A DNA stretch of 64,000 nucleotides from positions 124,001 through 188,000 of the forward strand of contig JAREIK010012127.1 of the NCBI GenBank assembly GCA_029783825.1, written 5' to 3'. Of the stretch, positions 1 through 11,175 are shown one piece after another; position 1 is the stretch's first letter; each line of letters begins with the position of its first letter. The notes under the pieces were generated by a model, which worked only from the letters and a program-made list of their open reading frames with translations, did no database searches and was not told where the DNA came from. The DNA is from Sapria himalayana. Lineage: Eukaryota > Streptophyta > Magnoliopsida > Malpighiales > Rafflesiaceae. The position numbers were made by a program, and so were the translations under genes.

Positions 1-1740
1 GGTTAGAAATGGGGCAATTCACTTCTACCTTGACAAGAGCATTGATCAAATAGATATTAATGTTCAAGATGACATATTAGTAGAAAATATTAGTAGAAAA
101 TGATTATAATGTTCCACTTTTAATCAATAAAAATGAGATGAAATTCAAGTATCCTAAAGATGCTTATGCTAATTTTGTTACATTTAGATTTAAGTGTGTT
201 GAAACTATTTTGAATCTGAATGAACATATATAGTAGTGAAAATTTCTCCAGTAGTAAAAAGAAGGCAACTCAATAGGGGATGAGTATAGAAGGGCTTCAA
301 TTAATATAATTTCCAAACCATCTGAAATATGTTTTTCTAGAATTATAAAGAGCTAAACCTATGATTATTTCTACTACATTGATTGATATTGAAGAACAAA
401 AGATGTTAAAGGTATTAAAAAAATATAAAGACACATTGCTTGGTTTATAGGGGATTTGAAGGATATTAGTTCATCAATTTGTATACATAAAATCTAATTG
501 GAAGATAATACAATGGCTTTAATAGAACATCAAAAAAAATTGAATCCTGTAATGAAGGATGTTGTCAAAAAGGAAGTTCTGAAGTGGTTGAATGCTAGAT
601 TTATATATGTAATATTAGACAGCCCTTGGGTGAGCCATGAGCCTAGTTCATATGGTTCTTAAGAAGGAGAGATTCACTATGTTCAGAAATGAATAAAAAA
701 ATGAGTTAATTCCTACAAAAACAGTAACATGATATCATTACTTCTATTTTCTTAATGGATATTCAAGATATAACCAGATTACCATTGCACTTAATGATCA
801 TGAGAAACCTACATTTACATGTCCTTATGGTATCTTTATTTTAGAATGATGTTATTTGGGTAATGAAAATATTCATGGATAATTTCATAGTGTATGGATC
901 TAGTTTTGATCATTTTCTGCATAATTTGGAAATAGTACTTCAAATATGTAAGGAGAAGAATTTAGCCTTGAATTGAGAAAAATATTATTTCATGGTAACA
1001 AAAGATATTGTCATAGGGTACAAAATTTTTGTAGCTGGTTTAGAAGTGGAACAAGCAAAGATTTCCATAAGAAAAATTCTTTTACATTCAATGATAGTCA
1101 AGAAAATTAAGAGTATCTTGGGGCATACTAAATTTTATAGAAGATTTATCAAGGACTTCTCAAAAATTTAAGGATCATTATGCATATTGCTAGTAAAGGA
1201 CACAAAGTTTACTTTTAATGAGTCCTGCCAAACTATATTTGAAGAGATCAAAACCATACTAATGAAAGCTCCAATCATGGCCACACTAGACTAGAATGGT
1301 ACATTTGAAATTGTGTGATGCTAGTAATTTTGCAATGAGAACCATATTCAGATAAAGAAGAGACAAGATATTTAGGGTCTTCTACTATGCTAGCAAACCT
1401 TTTAATGAAGCTCAGAAAAATTATTCCACTACTAAAAAGGAGATAGTGACAATGGTATTTGCATGTGAAAACGTAGGTTTTACATTATGGGCTCCCATGT
1501 TATCATTTATACTGATCATGCAACAATTAAAATATTTAATGGCAAAGAAGGAAATTAAGCCAAGATTGATCAAGTGGGTGTTGTTACTACAAGTGCTAGA
1601 TTTTGAAATTAATAATAAAAAAGGTTTCAACAATGTGATAACCAATCACTTATCAAGAATAGAGCCGACTACTAGGAATGAAGACAAATCCGAAGTCATT
1701 AAAAACTTTCCAGATGAGAAGTTTTTTTTTTATTTTTTTT
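1..1740 (+). pseudogene. Ty3/gypsy pol relic: reverse transcriptase and RNase H (Tat/Athila-like)
   Basis: This is the decayed middle of a Ty3/gypsy polyprotein, entered mid-element at the window edge. Reading through stops and frameshifts, about 425-660 gives the RT entry region (LNPVMKDVVKKEVLKWLNAR, then LDSPWVSHE). About 730-900 continues with DHEKPTFTCPYGIF and an active-site stretch IFMDNFIVYG, where the usual FMDD reads FMDN, so a catalytic aspartate is lost. 1446-1740 is the longest open piece and carries the RNase H and tether region (KYLMAKKEIKPRLIKWVLLL, then NNVITNHLSRIE). Residue order and wording match Tat/Athila-lineage elements, from family knowledge. It cannot make a functional protein. 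Integrase follows in the same orientation. Confidence 0.85.
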
Positions 1741-1800
1741 AATTATTTTTAAATTTTTTTAATTTTGTTTTATTTTATTATTTTTATTTTTTTTCTAGAT
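1741..1800. repeat. T-rich low-complexity run inside pol
   Basis: Sixty bases of almost pure T with scattered A separate the RNase H piece from the integrase piece of the gypsy relic. It probably arose by slippage in an already dead element. Confidence 0.6.
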
Positions 1801-1879
1801 GAGTAGTTATTTTAGCTATCATTACAAATATTCTAGTATGCTAATATAGTGAATTATCTAGCTTGTGGAGCACTACCAC

Positions 1880-3130
1880 TCAAATTCAACTACTAGTAGA
1901 GAAAAAAAGCTAAGAATAGACAATAGAAACTATATGTGGGATGACCCACTATTATTTAAAAGAGGAACTGATATGATTATCAAAATATATCTTCCAGAAA
2001 AAGAATAAGGAAGTATATTAAAAGAATGTCATACATTATCATATGTGGGGCATTTTTTAGGTGATAAAATAGTTTACAAAATTCTCAATCAGGTTTTCTA
2101 CTTACCTACTATCTTTAAAAATTACTTGAAATGGGTTATATTGTGTGATCAATACCAAAAATGGTGAATGTCAGCTAAAGGAATGAAATGCCCTACAAGG
2201 CATATTGGTGGTGCAAATTTTTGATTATTGTGGTATAGATTTCATGGGACATTTCCCACCTTCTGATGGAAATATATATATACTCATAACCATTGATTAT
2301 GTATCAAATGTAGAGGCAGCTACATTTCCAATGAATGATGCTAATATGGTGGGTGATTAATGCAAATCAATATTTTGAGTAGACTTGGAATACTTAGAAT
2401 TATCATAAGTGATGAAGGAAGTCATTTTTTGCCAACAAAGTTTTTGAGAAATTGATGAGTATATATGAGATTAAATACTTATTAAGTTTGACATATCATC
2501 TTCAGACTAATGGTCAAGCAAAAATTTCCAATAAGGAAATTAAGAGGGTTCTAGAAAAAACTATGAGCTCAAGTAGAAAGGATTGATCTTTAAGGCTGGA
2601 TGATGTACTAAGGGCTTACAACTGTGCAATTAAGGCACCTATAAGAATGTCCCCATACCAAATTATCTTTGAAAAACCTTGTCACCTACTTCTAGAATTA
2701 GAATACAATGAAATGTGGGCCATCAAACAATTGATTTTTGACTGTAAGGCTACTTAAAAAGAGAGATTATTCCATATAAATAAGCTACAAGAGTTGAGAA
2801 ATGAAGCATATGAGAGTGCAAGAATCTACAATGATAAAATAAAAAAATGGCATGATCAAAGGATCTTGAGGAGAGAAGTCAAAGCAGGAAAGTAAGTTCT
2901 ACTTTTTAACTCCAGACTAAAACTATTTCCATAAAAGTTGAAATCAAAATGGAGTGGTCCATATATAGTAATAATAAGAACAACCTTTAGGATAGTAATG
3001 GGGAGAAATAGTATTGGAGAAAAGTTTAAGGTTAATGGTCAAAGATTTAAGTATTATCTTAGCAAAAAATGAGTTCAAATGAGATAGAATATCTATAGAG
3101 AGAATGAGTGCTAAAGCAAGAAGCAACAGC
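1880..3130 (+). pseudogene. Ty3/gypsy integrase relic
   Basis: Continues the pol relic. About 1900-2160 gives the zinc-binding N-terminal part (WDDPLLFKRGTDMIIK, later CHTLSYVGHFLGDKI). 2230-2330 gives the catalytic core opening [19 protein letters not shown] then [16 protein letters not shown], the Athila/Tat wording of the first catalytic Asp region. 2490-2990 holds weaker traces of the rest of the core and C-terminal domain, ending near NGQRFKYYL. Stops and frameshifts occur throughout, more densely than in the RT part. The product would have inserted retrotransposon cDNA; this copy is dead. Confidence 0.8.
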
Positions 3131-3170
3131 CATCACAGTCTAGCTAGGGACTAAAAATGGAGCAACTTAT

Positions 3171-4202
3171 GGGAGAAAACCCATGAGTTTGGTTTTAGTG
3201 TTTAAATTCATCTATTCCTCTTATTTCTTTTCTTTTTTGTAGATTAAAATTTATTATTAATGCTTTTCTTGATGAGTACTGGTGGAATTTTACAAGACTG
3301 AGGACAAATCAGCACAAAATGAAAATTTGATCAAAAAAAAATCTATCTAGCTGAAAAAAAAAGCAAACTAAAAAGGGATTATTATCTTTCCCTTAGAAGT
3401 AAATTTTTAAAAGAGGCTTGACTATGAGTTTGAGAACTAAGAATTAAAAAAAAGGGGTTCTATGGTCTTGATTGAGGTGTTTAATTAGAGATTATGTTGT
3501 TTATTCAATCAACTAAGAAGAGAAATATTTTTTTGTTAGTCGAAACAAATTGGCATTGATCACAACAAGAAATAGAGAAGGAGTGCTTAACTTTGACCAC
3601 AATATAATTTTTGAGGAGACATTGATAATTGATAGACAAGATAAACTCTTGTCACAGCATAATACACCATTTTTCGATGTCAAAATAGTATAATATTGCA
3701 ACAAAAATTAGTGTTCAATTGATAGAACAGATAAATTGATATAAACTTATGTTGTGACCAAAATAAGGAATATCATGACCTAGCCACCATTTCAAGCTTA
3801 TTGCGACAAACAAAACTTAAGTTTAGTAGGTTACTTTATGCTGTGACAAACTTAGGTGTGTCACGATGTAAAATAATTGGTTGACCAATGTTATTCTAAA
3901 TACATGGCTAGTATATAAAACAAAAAATATAATAATTATAATTATAAAAAGTTGTGACATGTACACTAGATTGAAATTAACTCGTGACATGTACACTAGA
4001 TTGAAATTAACTCGTGACACGCACACTAGAATTTAGAGTCCATATAAATGAAAGTCATTACACATGCACATTAATCTCAATGTCCCACCAAGATTAATAT
4101 CGTGACATGCATACTTGAATTTTGAGCCCTACATACGAACATCAATTTAAAATCCCTCAACAAATCTACTTATACTTTTTCTATTTCTAATCCAACAAAA
4201 TC
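3171..4202 (+). other. Gypsy element region between pol and the extra ORF
   Basis: No gene is recognisable here. The stretch is AT-rich, with repeated GTGACA/TGTGAC words (3640-4110) that recur inside the LTR further downstream, supporting that both belong to one element. It contains a direct repeat listed separately. Confidence 0.5.
3953..4030 (+). repeat. 35-bp direct repeat, two copies plus a partial third
   Basis: A unit beginning GTGACATGTACACTAGATTG and ending AAATTAACTC occurs twice head to tail. A third partial copy follows, beginning GTGACACGCACACTAGA. Confidence 0.85.
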
Positions 4203-4286
4203 ATGACACTTTGTGAGTCATTCGAACCGAAACCTAGCATTGTCATTTTCATCATGATAGTCCTGATAAACCGTATTCCAATCCAA

Positions 4287-5097
4287 ATGGCTAAAAACCA
4301 AAAACTCATTCCAAACCTGATGAGGATTATGGAAGAAGACAAGCAACAAGAGGAGGAGGTTCAACTGGAACCTCCAAAAGAGACGGGCTCGTGGAAAGAA
4401 TTAGTATCTCCAAATGAATCTGAGCTACTGGTGGAAAGAAGAGGAAAGAGAAAAAAGGTTGAGAAACATGAGAAATCAGAAGAAGAATGTGAAGCATTCA
4501 TATCTAACAAAGCACACTCAACTTGGCAGAAACATTACTCTCATAAAAGTTTTAATGGAGAGAGAGGGTTTGAGAAATTTATCACTTTCTTTGAAAAGAA
4601 AATAATGTAACTAGGTTGGAGCATCTTCTATGAGCATCAAAGGCCGAAATATACTCATATGGTAAGGGAGTTCTACTCAAATTTGGTGGCAATGAAAAAA
4701 ATATTTTATGTCAAAGGGGTATGGGTTCAATTTGGGGAGAAAACCATAAATGAATTATACAAACTCGATCATTAGAAACATAGATCCAAGCACAAGAGGA
4801 TAATCGACAGCACAAACCATGAGGCCATTAACCAAATAGATCTTACAAAAGAGGTTAAAGTTTGGTTCTATTTCTTTTTATTGATTATAGATCTAACCAA
4901 GTATGTGTGCTCCATCAAGGAACTAGAAGCATTTCTGTTGTATGTAATTATGAAGGGATACAAAATGAATATGGGAGAAATCCTAAAGACCTCAATATTG
5001 GGATACCATCAATGTAAGAAAAGATGGTTGATTCCTCATCTTGTATTAATCTCCAAGTTGTGCCTTGTAGTTGAGGTAAAAGAGAGAATGAGAGAAT
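4287..5097 (+). pseudogene. Athila/Tat-type extra ORF downstream of pol (plant transposon protein domain relic)
   Basis: 4287-4608 is open and charged: a Glu/Lys-rich N-terminus, then a segment around STWQKHYSHKSFNGERGFEK. After a stop at 4608, other frames continue with MVREFYSNLVAMKKIFYVKG, VWVQFGEKTINELYKLDH, a WFYFFLLII segment and AFLLYVIMKGYKMNMGEI, ending near 5097. This order (strand-building FY.N, the V.G..V.F...I..., W.FF...., LLY.I..G) resembles the plant-specific transposon protein domain found in the env position of Athila and relatives, known from family knowledge. Its function is not established. The assignment is by remembered pattern, and broken frames rule out activity. Confidence 0.6.
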
Positions 5098-5640
5098 AAA
5101 TATGCCCAAAAGTCTCTCCTCTAACTTTGACAGGGGTTGTTAAAGGATCAAGAAATATAAAGCAAAAGGAAGAACTTGAAATCGATGATGATTCAAATGA
5201 GGAAGAAAATAGTGAAAGAAGCATTGAACAGGTCCCAAAACAAATCCAGACTTTTAAGATGATAGAGAATAGACAACAACAAGAAGAAAAAACTTCAACT
5301 CCCATTAGAACATAGCATGCACCACTAGAAAAAAGAACTCTTATGTGTACTCACTACTCTCATTCAAATTTGGAAACAGGGAAGTAGTTGAAAGCTCAAG
5401 AATGGCAGAAACAACCTCAGAAATTAGAAAGATATTGATCTTCATGAACAAGGATATGGAAGAAGAAGAAAAGAAGTAGGAAATGAATCATAAATCCAAA
5501 CATACTCAGACCATAATAAAAGTCAACAAATTCAAGTAATTAAATGATGTGATGATTTGTTCTGAAAACTTTGTATATTAATTTTTGTTATTGTGGAATC
5601 TATTTTAATCTACCTATTGATATCACATATTTTATTTGCT
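5098..5640 (+). other. Gypsy element 3' coding tail and linker
   Basis: A short open piece at 5127-5315 encodes a Glu/Gln/Lys-rich low-complexity peptide that may be the tail of the extra ORF. The rest shows no recognisable coding sequence and leads to the polypurine tract. Confidence 0.45.
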
Positions 5641-5668
5641 TGAGGACAAGCAAAACTTCAAGTTTGGA
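5638..5668 (+). promoter_or_regulatory. Polypurine tract region of the gypsy element
   Basis: The words GCTTGAGGACAAGCAAAAC and CAAGTTTGGA directly precede the LTR start. This is the usual arrangement at the 3' LTR boundary of Tat/Ogre/Athila elements, where the tract primes plus-strand DNA synthesis. The canonical run of Gs is reduced to GG. Confidence 0.65.
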
Positions 5669-7745
5669 TGAATTTAATAAGCCAAAAAGTCATCGATATT
5701 TTAGTCCATTTTCCTGACATATTTTCATGTTTAGGAGATAGATTTCATGGCTAAAGGTTAGAAAATTACTCTTATTATGGGTTTTTAGGTCTTTAGTTAG
5801 AAGAATAAAAATGACAGTAGAAATCCAGGAAATTGGTTAAGTTAATTGTGTCACGACAAAATTAACTCTGTTGTGACAAAAATCAGAAGAAGAACTAAAA
5901 TCAAGTCGCAACTAGTGAATGATGTCATAACTATTAGGAAGGAGAAAAAACAAAGTTTGTCACAATATATTTTTCATGCACCAAGAAAGGATGATCGAGG
6001 CAAGGTCATGATAAGAAAACTAATATCACAATAAATAAGACTTTTAGCAAAAAATCCCAAGATGAAGAATTGATCACGACATCAATATTTAGTCATGACA
6101 TCAAAATTTGGTCATGACATCATAATTGGTCACGATATCAATATTTTGTCATGATAATAGATTTGGTCGTGTTAGTAGAATTTGGTCATGATATTAGACT
6201 TGGTCATGACATCAATATTTGGTCATGACATCAATATTTGGTCATGATAAATAGACTTGGCTGTGATATCAATAGTTTGTTGTGATAGTAAAATGAGAGA
6301 AAAAGAAATGTGAAGGTCACAACAAAAAATTCAAAGTTGGGAAAATCATTCTAGTTTTTTACAAAAGTAATTTTAGAAGCAAGGGATGGCATAAACCATA
6401 TTAAAATGAATTATTTTTTTGTAAATATGGGTTCAAGAGGCTACCTAGGTGACTGGTAGCTAACAATACTACTTTATTTTTTCTTTCTTATTTTAGCATT
6501 GATCTAGAATAGAATATCTGTTATTGAGTCATTTTGTTTGGATCTAAAACTTTACTTGTCAGAAGCATGAATCTGAACAAGGGTTGCTTACTTTTTACGA
6601 CGTAATGGTTGTATTGAATTTTAATAGAAACAAATTACACAAATTTTGATGATTCAACAAGGTGTAATTACCATGTTCTTCACTATATGTAGCTCATAAG
6701 TGATTGCAAATCTAAGCAAAATCTTTGATGAATCGATTTAGTTATTGGGAAATTTCTTTTCTATAGAAATCAATGAGAGTTTCTTGGAACTAAAAATAAA
6801 TCTAATAGATTAATGCATATTTAAATTACTTGTTCCTCGTGTTAGTACCAAACACCCTTAATTCATTATATTTTGCTCTTGTCTTTGGGAGGCCCTCTAA
6901 GTGACATATAGAGAAGGTGAGATTTTGAGGGTCAGTGAATAATCTATTAAGGGGGTATATGAGACTAATAGTGATAAACAAGAGAACTCTGCTAGTTCAT
7001 GTAGAGAAGTCCTCATTTTACTTAGAGATGAGGAAGTGAAGTGATTCTCTAGATGAATCACTAGAGACATCACTTTAATATTTTGAGTGATCATTATTTC
7101 TGTGTTTGCTTTGATCCAATCAAGGAAAAAGATAACTCTCAAGGATTTAAAGAAATAGGCACCAACCATTTGTAGAAACTTACAACACACATGTCTTGGA
7201 AGCAAGAGATCTATAGTCATTTGAAATGGGTATGAAATATTAAGAAAGAAAAATACTTAATTATCATAAGATAGCTTGAAATATGAGTAATCACTTAGAT
7301 CCTAGGCTTCTAGAAAAGCAAGGTAGTCTAAGTGGTAAAAGGAATAGCTATAAGAAGAGATCCAAGGCCACTTGACAAATGTGCTTGACAGATTTCAATT
7401 TTTCTATAGAAATAAACCATGATAGATAAGTCTAGATAAATTTGCTACACCATAGTATCTTGTGTCAGTGTCAGCTTCAACAATTGAACTGATTCAATCT
7501 AATTTATCTTTATGAATTTCATTTGACATTTTGTTTAGATTTTTAGTTCTTTCTTTTTGTTATCTTTTATTTACCAACTGAAAACATCCTTTTTAATAGT
7601 TTAAATAGTATGAATATTTAGTAGTTTTAATAGCAGGCAATTCAATTCTTATCAATCTCTATGGGAATAATATCTAGACTTACATTCATTTTTTACTACT
7701 TGAATGGCCTATACACTTGTAGTGTCATATACTATGTCTTATTAA
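5669..7745 (+). repeat. 3' LTR of the Tat/Athila-like gypsy element (about 2.1 kb)
   Basis: The LTR starts with TGAATTTAATAAGCC immediately after the polypurine tract. Its 3' end is inferred from the words CTATGGGAATAATATCTAGA (7660-7680), TTTACTACTTGAATGG and CACTTGTAG near 7720, which resemble LTR 3' ends in this lineage. No second LTR lies in the window, so the exact end is uncertain by tens of bases. The length suits Tat/Athila LTRs. No protein-coding sequence is evident inside. Confidence 0.6.
6068..6300 (+). repeat. Imperfect tandem array of GGTCATGACATCAATATTT units in the LTR
   Basis: Roughly ten to twelve degenerate copies of a 19-21 bp unit, consensus TTGGTCATGACATCAATAT, lie head to tail. 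Several carry CACGA or CATGATA variants. The core TCATGA is palindromic. Confidence 0.85.
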
Positions 7746-7769
7746 AATCTCTATTCAAAGAAGATTGAT

Positions 7770-8046
7770 TTAGTTTATATAGAAAAAGGTAGTCATTATG
7801 CTCACTAATAATACAAAGAATGATAAACTTTTTGGATTTTTGAGTTTTCTTAAGAGTTTTTTTTGAATTATTTTTATGCATTTCTCAGTCATACTCATCA
7901 TTCCATAAGTCTCCAACATCTTTTTGCTACTCATAATATCTTTCATAAACTTCACATAGTATGATATCTGACATAGAGCTTCTTTGAATGCCATATTAAT
8001 CTCCATCCTTCTAAATATATTAAGAAACTTCTTTTTCTTCACATTA
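7770..8046 (-). pseudogene. Ty3/gypsy gag capsid fragment (opposite strand)
   Basis: On the - strand from about 8046 down to 7770 an open segment reads KKKKFLNIFRRMEINMAFKE, then ALCQISYYVKFMKDIMSSKK, then TEKCIKIIQKKLLRKLKNPK. This order (FL..F..L.IN.....AL.Q...Y.KFMKDI..KK, then L.E.C...+Q.KL..KLK.P) is characteristic of Athila/Tat gag capsid sequences, from family knowledge. It is opposite to the neighbouring LTR and so belongs to a different insertion. Its N-terminal side, rich in Lys and Asn, merges without a break into the purine-rich strand of the repeat tract. No Gag zinc knuckle is seen. Confidence 0.65.
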
Positions 8047-9635
8047 TTTTTATTAATCTTATTATTCATCTTATTCATTATCTTCTTCTACTTCATCTTC
8101 TTATTTTTCATTGTCTTCTTATTCTTCTTCTTCACCTCTTCATTTCTCTATTTATTATTTTTATTCTTGTTCTTCTTCTTATTCTGCTTCAACACTTCCT
8201 CCTTTTATTCTTCATCATCATTATTATCATCTTTTTACTCTTCTATTTCTTCTTCTCCTTTTCCTTTGCCCACTTTTATGCCTTCTTCTTGTTATTCTTG
8301 TTCTAGTCCTTTTTCTTGTTCGTGTCTTATTCATTTTAATCTTCTTAATTATCTTCTATATCCTATTTTTCATCATCATTTTCATCATAATTATCATTTT
8401 TTTTATTTTTCTTTTTTTTTACTTCTTCTTCTTCTTCTACTACTACTACTATTTATTCTTTTATTTATTTTGCATCTTCATTCTCTTGTTGATCATCATC
8501 ATATTTTTTTTCTTCTCTTTCCTATTTTTTTCTTCATCATAATCATCAGTATCTTCATTTTTTTATTCTTATTCTTCCCACTCTTATTTTTATTACTCTT
8601 CCTCCTCCTCCTCCTCCTCTTATTCTTCTTCTTCTTCTTTGTCATCATCATCATCATCTATTTTTCTTCTTCTTTTTTTTATTCAACTACTACTTATTCT
8701 TCATCTTCTTATTCTTCTTCTGGATCTTGTTCATGTTATTCTTGTTATTCTACTTATTCTTATTATTTTTCTTCTTAGTGTTATTGTTCTTATTCTTGTT
8801 CTTATTCATCTGCTACTTGTTCTACTTCTTCATTTTATTGTTCATGTTCTTATTTTATTTCTTTTTTTCTTAATCTTCTTATTCTTCTATTCATGCTCAT
8901 GCTTTTCCTCCTTCTTATCCTATTATTCTTCTTATTCTTATTAATACTCTTCTTTTTCTTTTTATTGTTCTTATTTTTTTTTTGTTCTTTTTTTGTTTTA
9001 TTCTCACTTTTTTCACATTCTTTTTGTTTTTCATTATCTTTTTTTTTCTCTACTTTCTTCTTATTCTTTTTATTATTATTCTTCTTTTTTCTTTTCTTCT
9101 TTAGCATCATTATCATTATCATCATCTTCATCTTATTCTTCTTCCTCATTCATGATGATAATCAACATCATCATTATCATATTTTTCTACTTCTCCTTCT
9201 TCTTCTTCTTTATCTTCATCACTATTATCTAAGTTTACTATTTTATCTTTCTTGTTCATCTTCTCTTTATCTTTCTTTCTCTTCTTCGCATTCTTCCTCA
9301 TCGTCATTCTCTCCATCCTCCTACTCTAATTCTTTTGTTTATTCTACTTCTATTTTGTAAAATTATTTTTTTTATTCTTCTACTTAATCATCTTCTTTTT
9401 CTTTTTCTTTATATATATTTTCTTTTTGTACTTCATCATCATGATTATCTTTTTTTTTCTTTTTTTTCTTCTTATTCCTCTTCTTTTTGTTCTTATTTTA
9501 TTTTTCTTTACCTTTATCTTTATCTTTATCTTCTACTTCTTCTTATTTATCTTATTGCTCTTAATCATGATCATTATCGTGGTGATCATCATGATTATCT
9601 TGTTATTATGATGCTTCCCATCCTCCTTTTAGTCC

Positions 9636-9673
<38 letters not shown>

Positions 9674-11134
9674 TTGTTCTATTTCTTCTTCTTGTTCCAT
9701 TAATGTTCTTATATTTTTTTCTTAATGTTGTTCTTATTTTTGTTTTTCTTTTTGTTTTCCTTCTTTTTCCTTTCATTGTTCTTCTTATTGTGCTTCTTTT
9801 TCTTCTTGTTCTTCCTCCACCTCCTCCTCATTCTCAACCTCACTCTCTTTCTGTTGTTATTCTTTTTTTTCTTTTTCTTTTCATTTTTTTTCTTTTTCAT
9901 CTTTGTCTATTTATATTATATTTCTTCTATTTCTTATTTTTATTTTCCTTGTTCATCTACTTCATAATATTATTCTTGTTATTCTTTTTATCTCTATTCT
10001 TCTTCTACTTTATAATCATCTTCTTTTTCTTTTATATTTTTGTTCTTCTCTTTATTTTTTTCTTCTTCTTGAACTTCTCCTTCATCATCAATTTTTTCTT
10101 CTTATTTTTTTTCTTTTTCTATTTCCAATTCTTCTTCTTGCTCTCCTTCAACTCCTCCTTTTTCTTATTATAATTTTAATTTTTTGTATGCCATCTTTTC
10201 TTCTCTTTGTTGTGATTATTGTAGCTCTTCTTATTCTTATTATGCTCCTATTGCTTCTCCTCTTCATATTCTTCTTCATCTTTTTATTCTTTTTTTTAAT
10301 CTTTTTCTTGTTTTTGTCCATATTTTTGTTCCTATTATTATTATTATTATTCTTATTCTTCTTCTTTTTCTTGTTATTATTATTATTCTTCCTTTTTTCA
10401 TTCTTTTTTTTCTTGTTTTTTTCTTATTTTTCTTGTTCTTGTTCTTCTTCTACTTCTTATTTTTTTTCTTGTTAGTATTGTTATTATTCTTCTTCTACTT
10501 TTTTTTTCTTCTCCTTCTTCTTATTCCACATTTTCTTACTCCACATCATGATCATTATCAATCATGATCATTATCATCTTCTTCTTATTTTCTTCATCAT
10601 CCTCCTCCTCATTCTACTTATCATTCTTCATCTTCTTGTTCATCACCATTTTCTTATTTTTATTATTATTGTCCTTGTTTTTTTCTTATTTTTGTTGTTC
10701 TTCCCCTCCTCCTCCACCTCCTTTTTATTCTTTTTATTATTAATGTTCTTTCTCCTCCTCCTACTCCTCTTGCTCATACTCCTCTTTTTTCTTCTTCTTC
10801 ATATTCTCATTGTTATTATTTTACTCATTCTACTTTTTTCATTTCTTTGTGCTTTTCCTTTTCCTTTTCCTTTTTCTTATTATTTAACTTCACCCTAATC
10901 TTCTTCTTCTTCATTTTCTTCTTCTTCTCCTTCTTATTATTTTTTCTTCTTCTTATTTTTCTTCTTCTTTAAATTTTGCTTCATCTTATTTACCTCATTA
11001 TTCTTTCTCTTCTTCTTTTTCTTCTTCTTCTTCGGTTTATCATTCTTTTTTATTCTTAATCATATCTTTCTTTTTTTTCCTTTTCTTATACTTTAACTTC
11101 TTGATCTTCCACTTCATCTTCTTTTTTCTATGTT

Positions 11135-11175
<41 letters not shown>

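Noticed and set aside
6068..6300. Regularly spaced palindromic repeats that could suggest a CRISPR array
   Set aside because: The units are contiguous, degenerate and inside a gypsy LTR, without unique spacers.
6897..7220. 107-codon - strand open frame inside the gypsy LTR
   Set aside because: No recognisable domain; it lies antisense within a long LTR and is probably chance.
8850..9900. Lys/Asn/Arg-rich open frames on the - strand of the repeat tract
   Set aside because: These are direct translations of GAA/AAG/AAT repeats with no recognisable domain.
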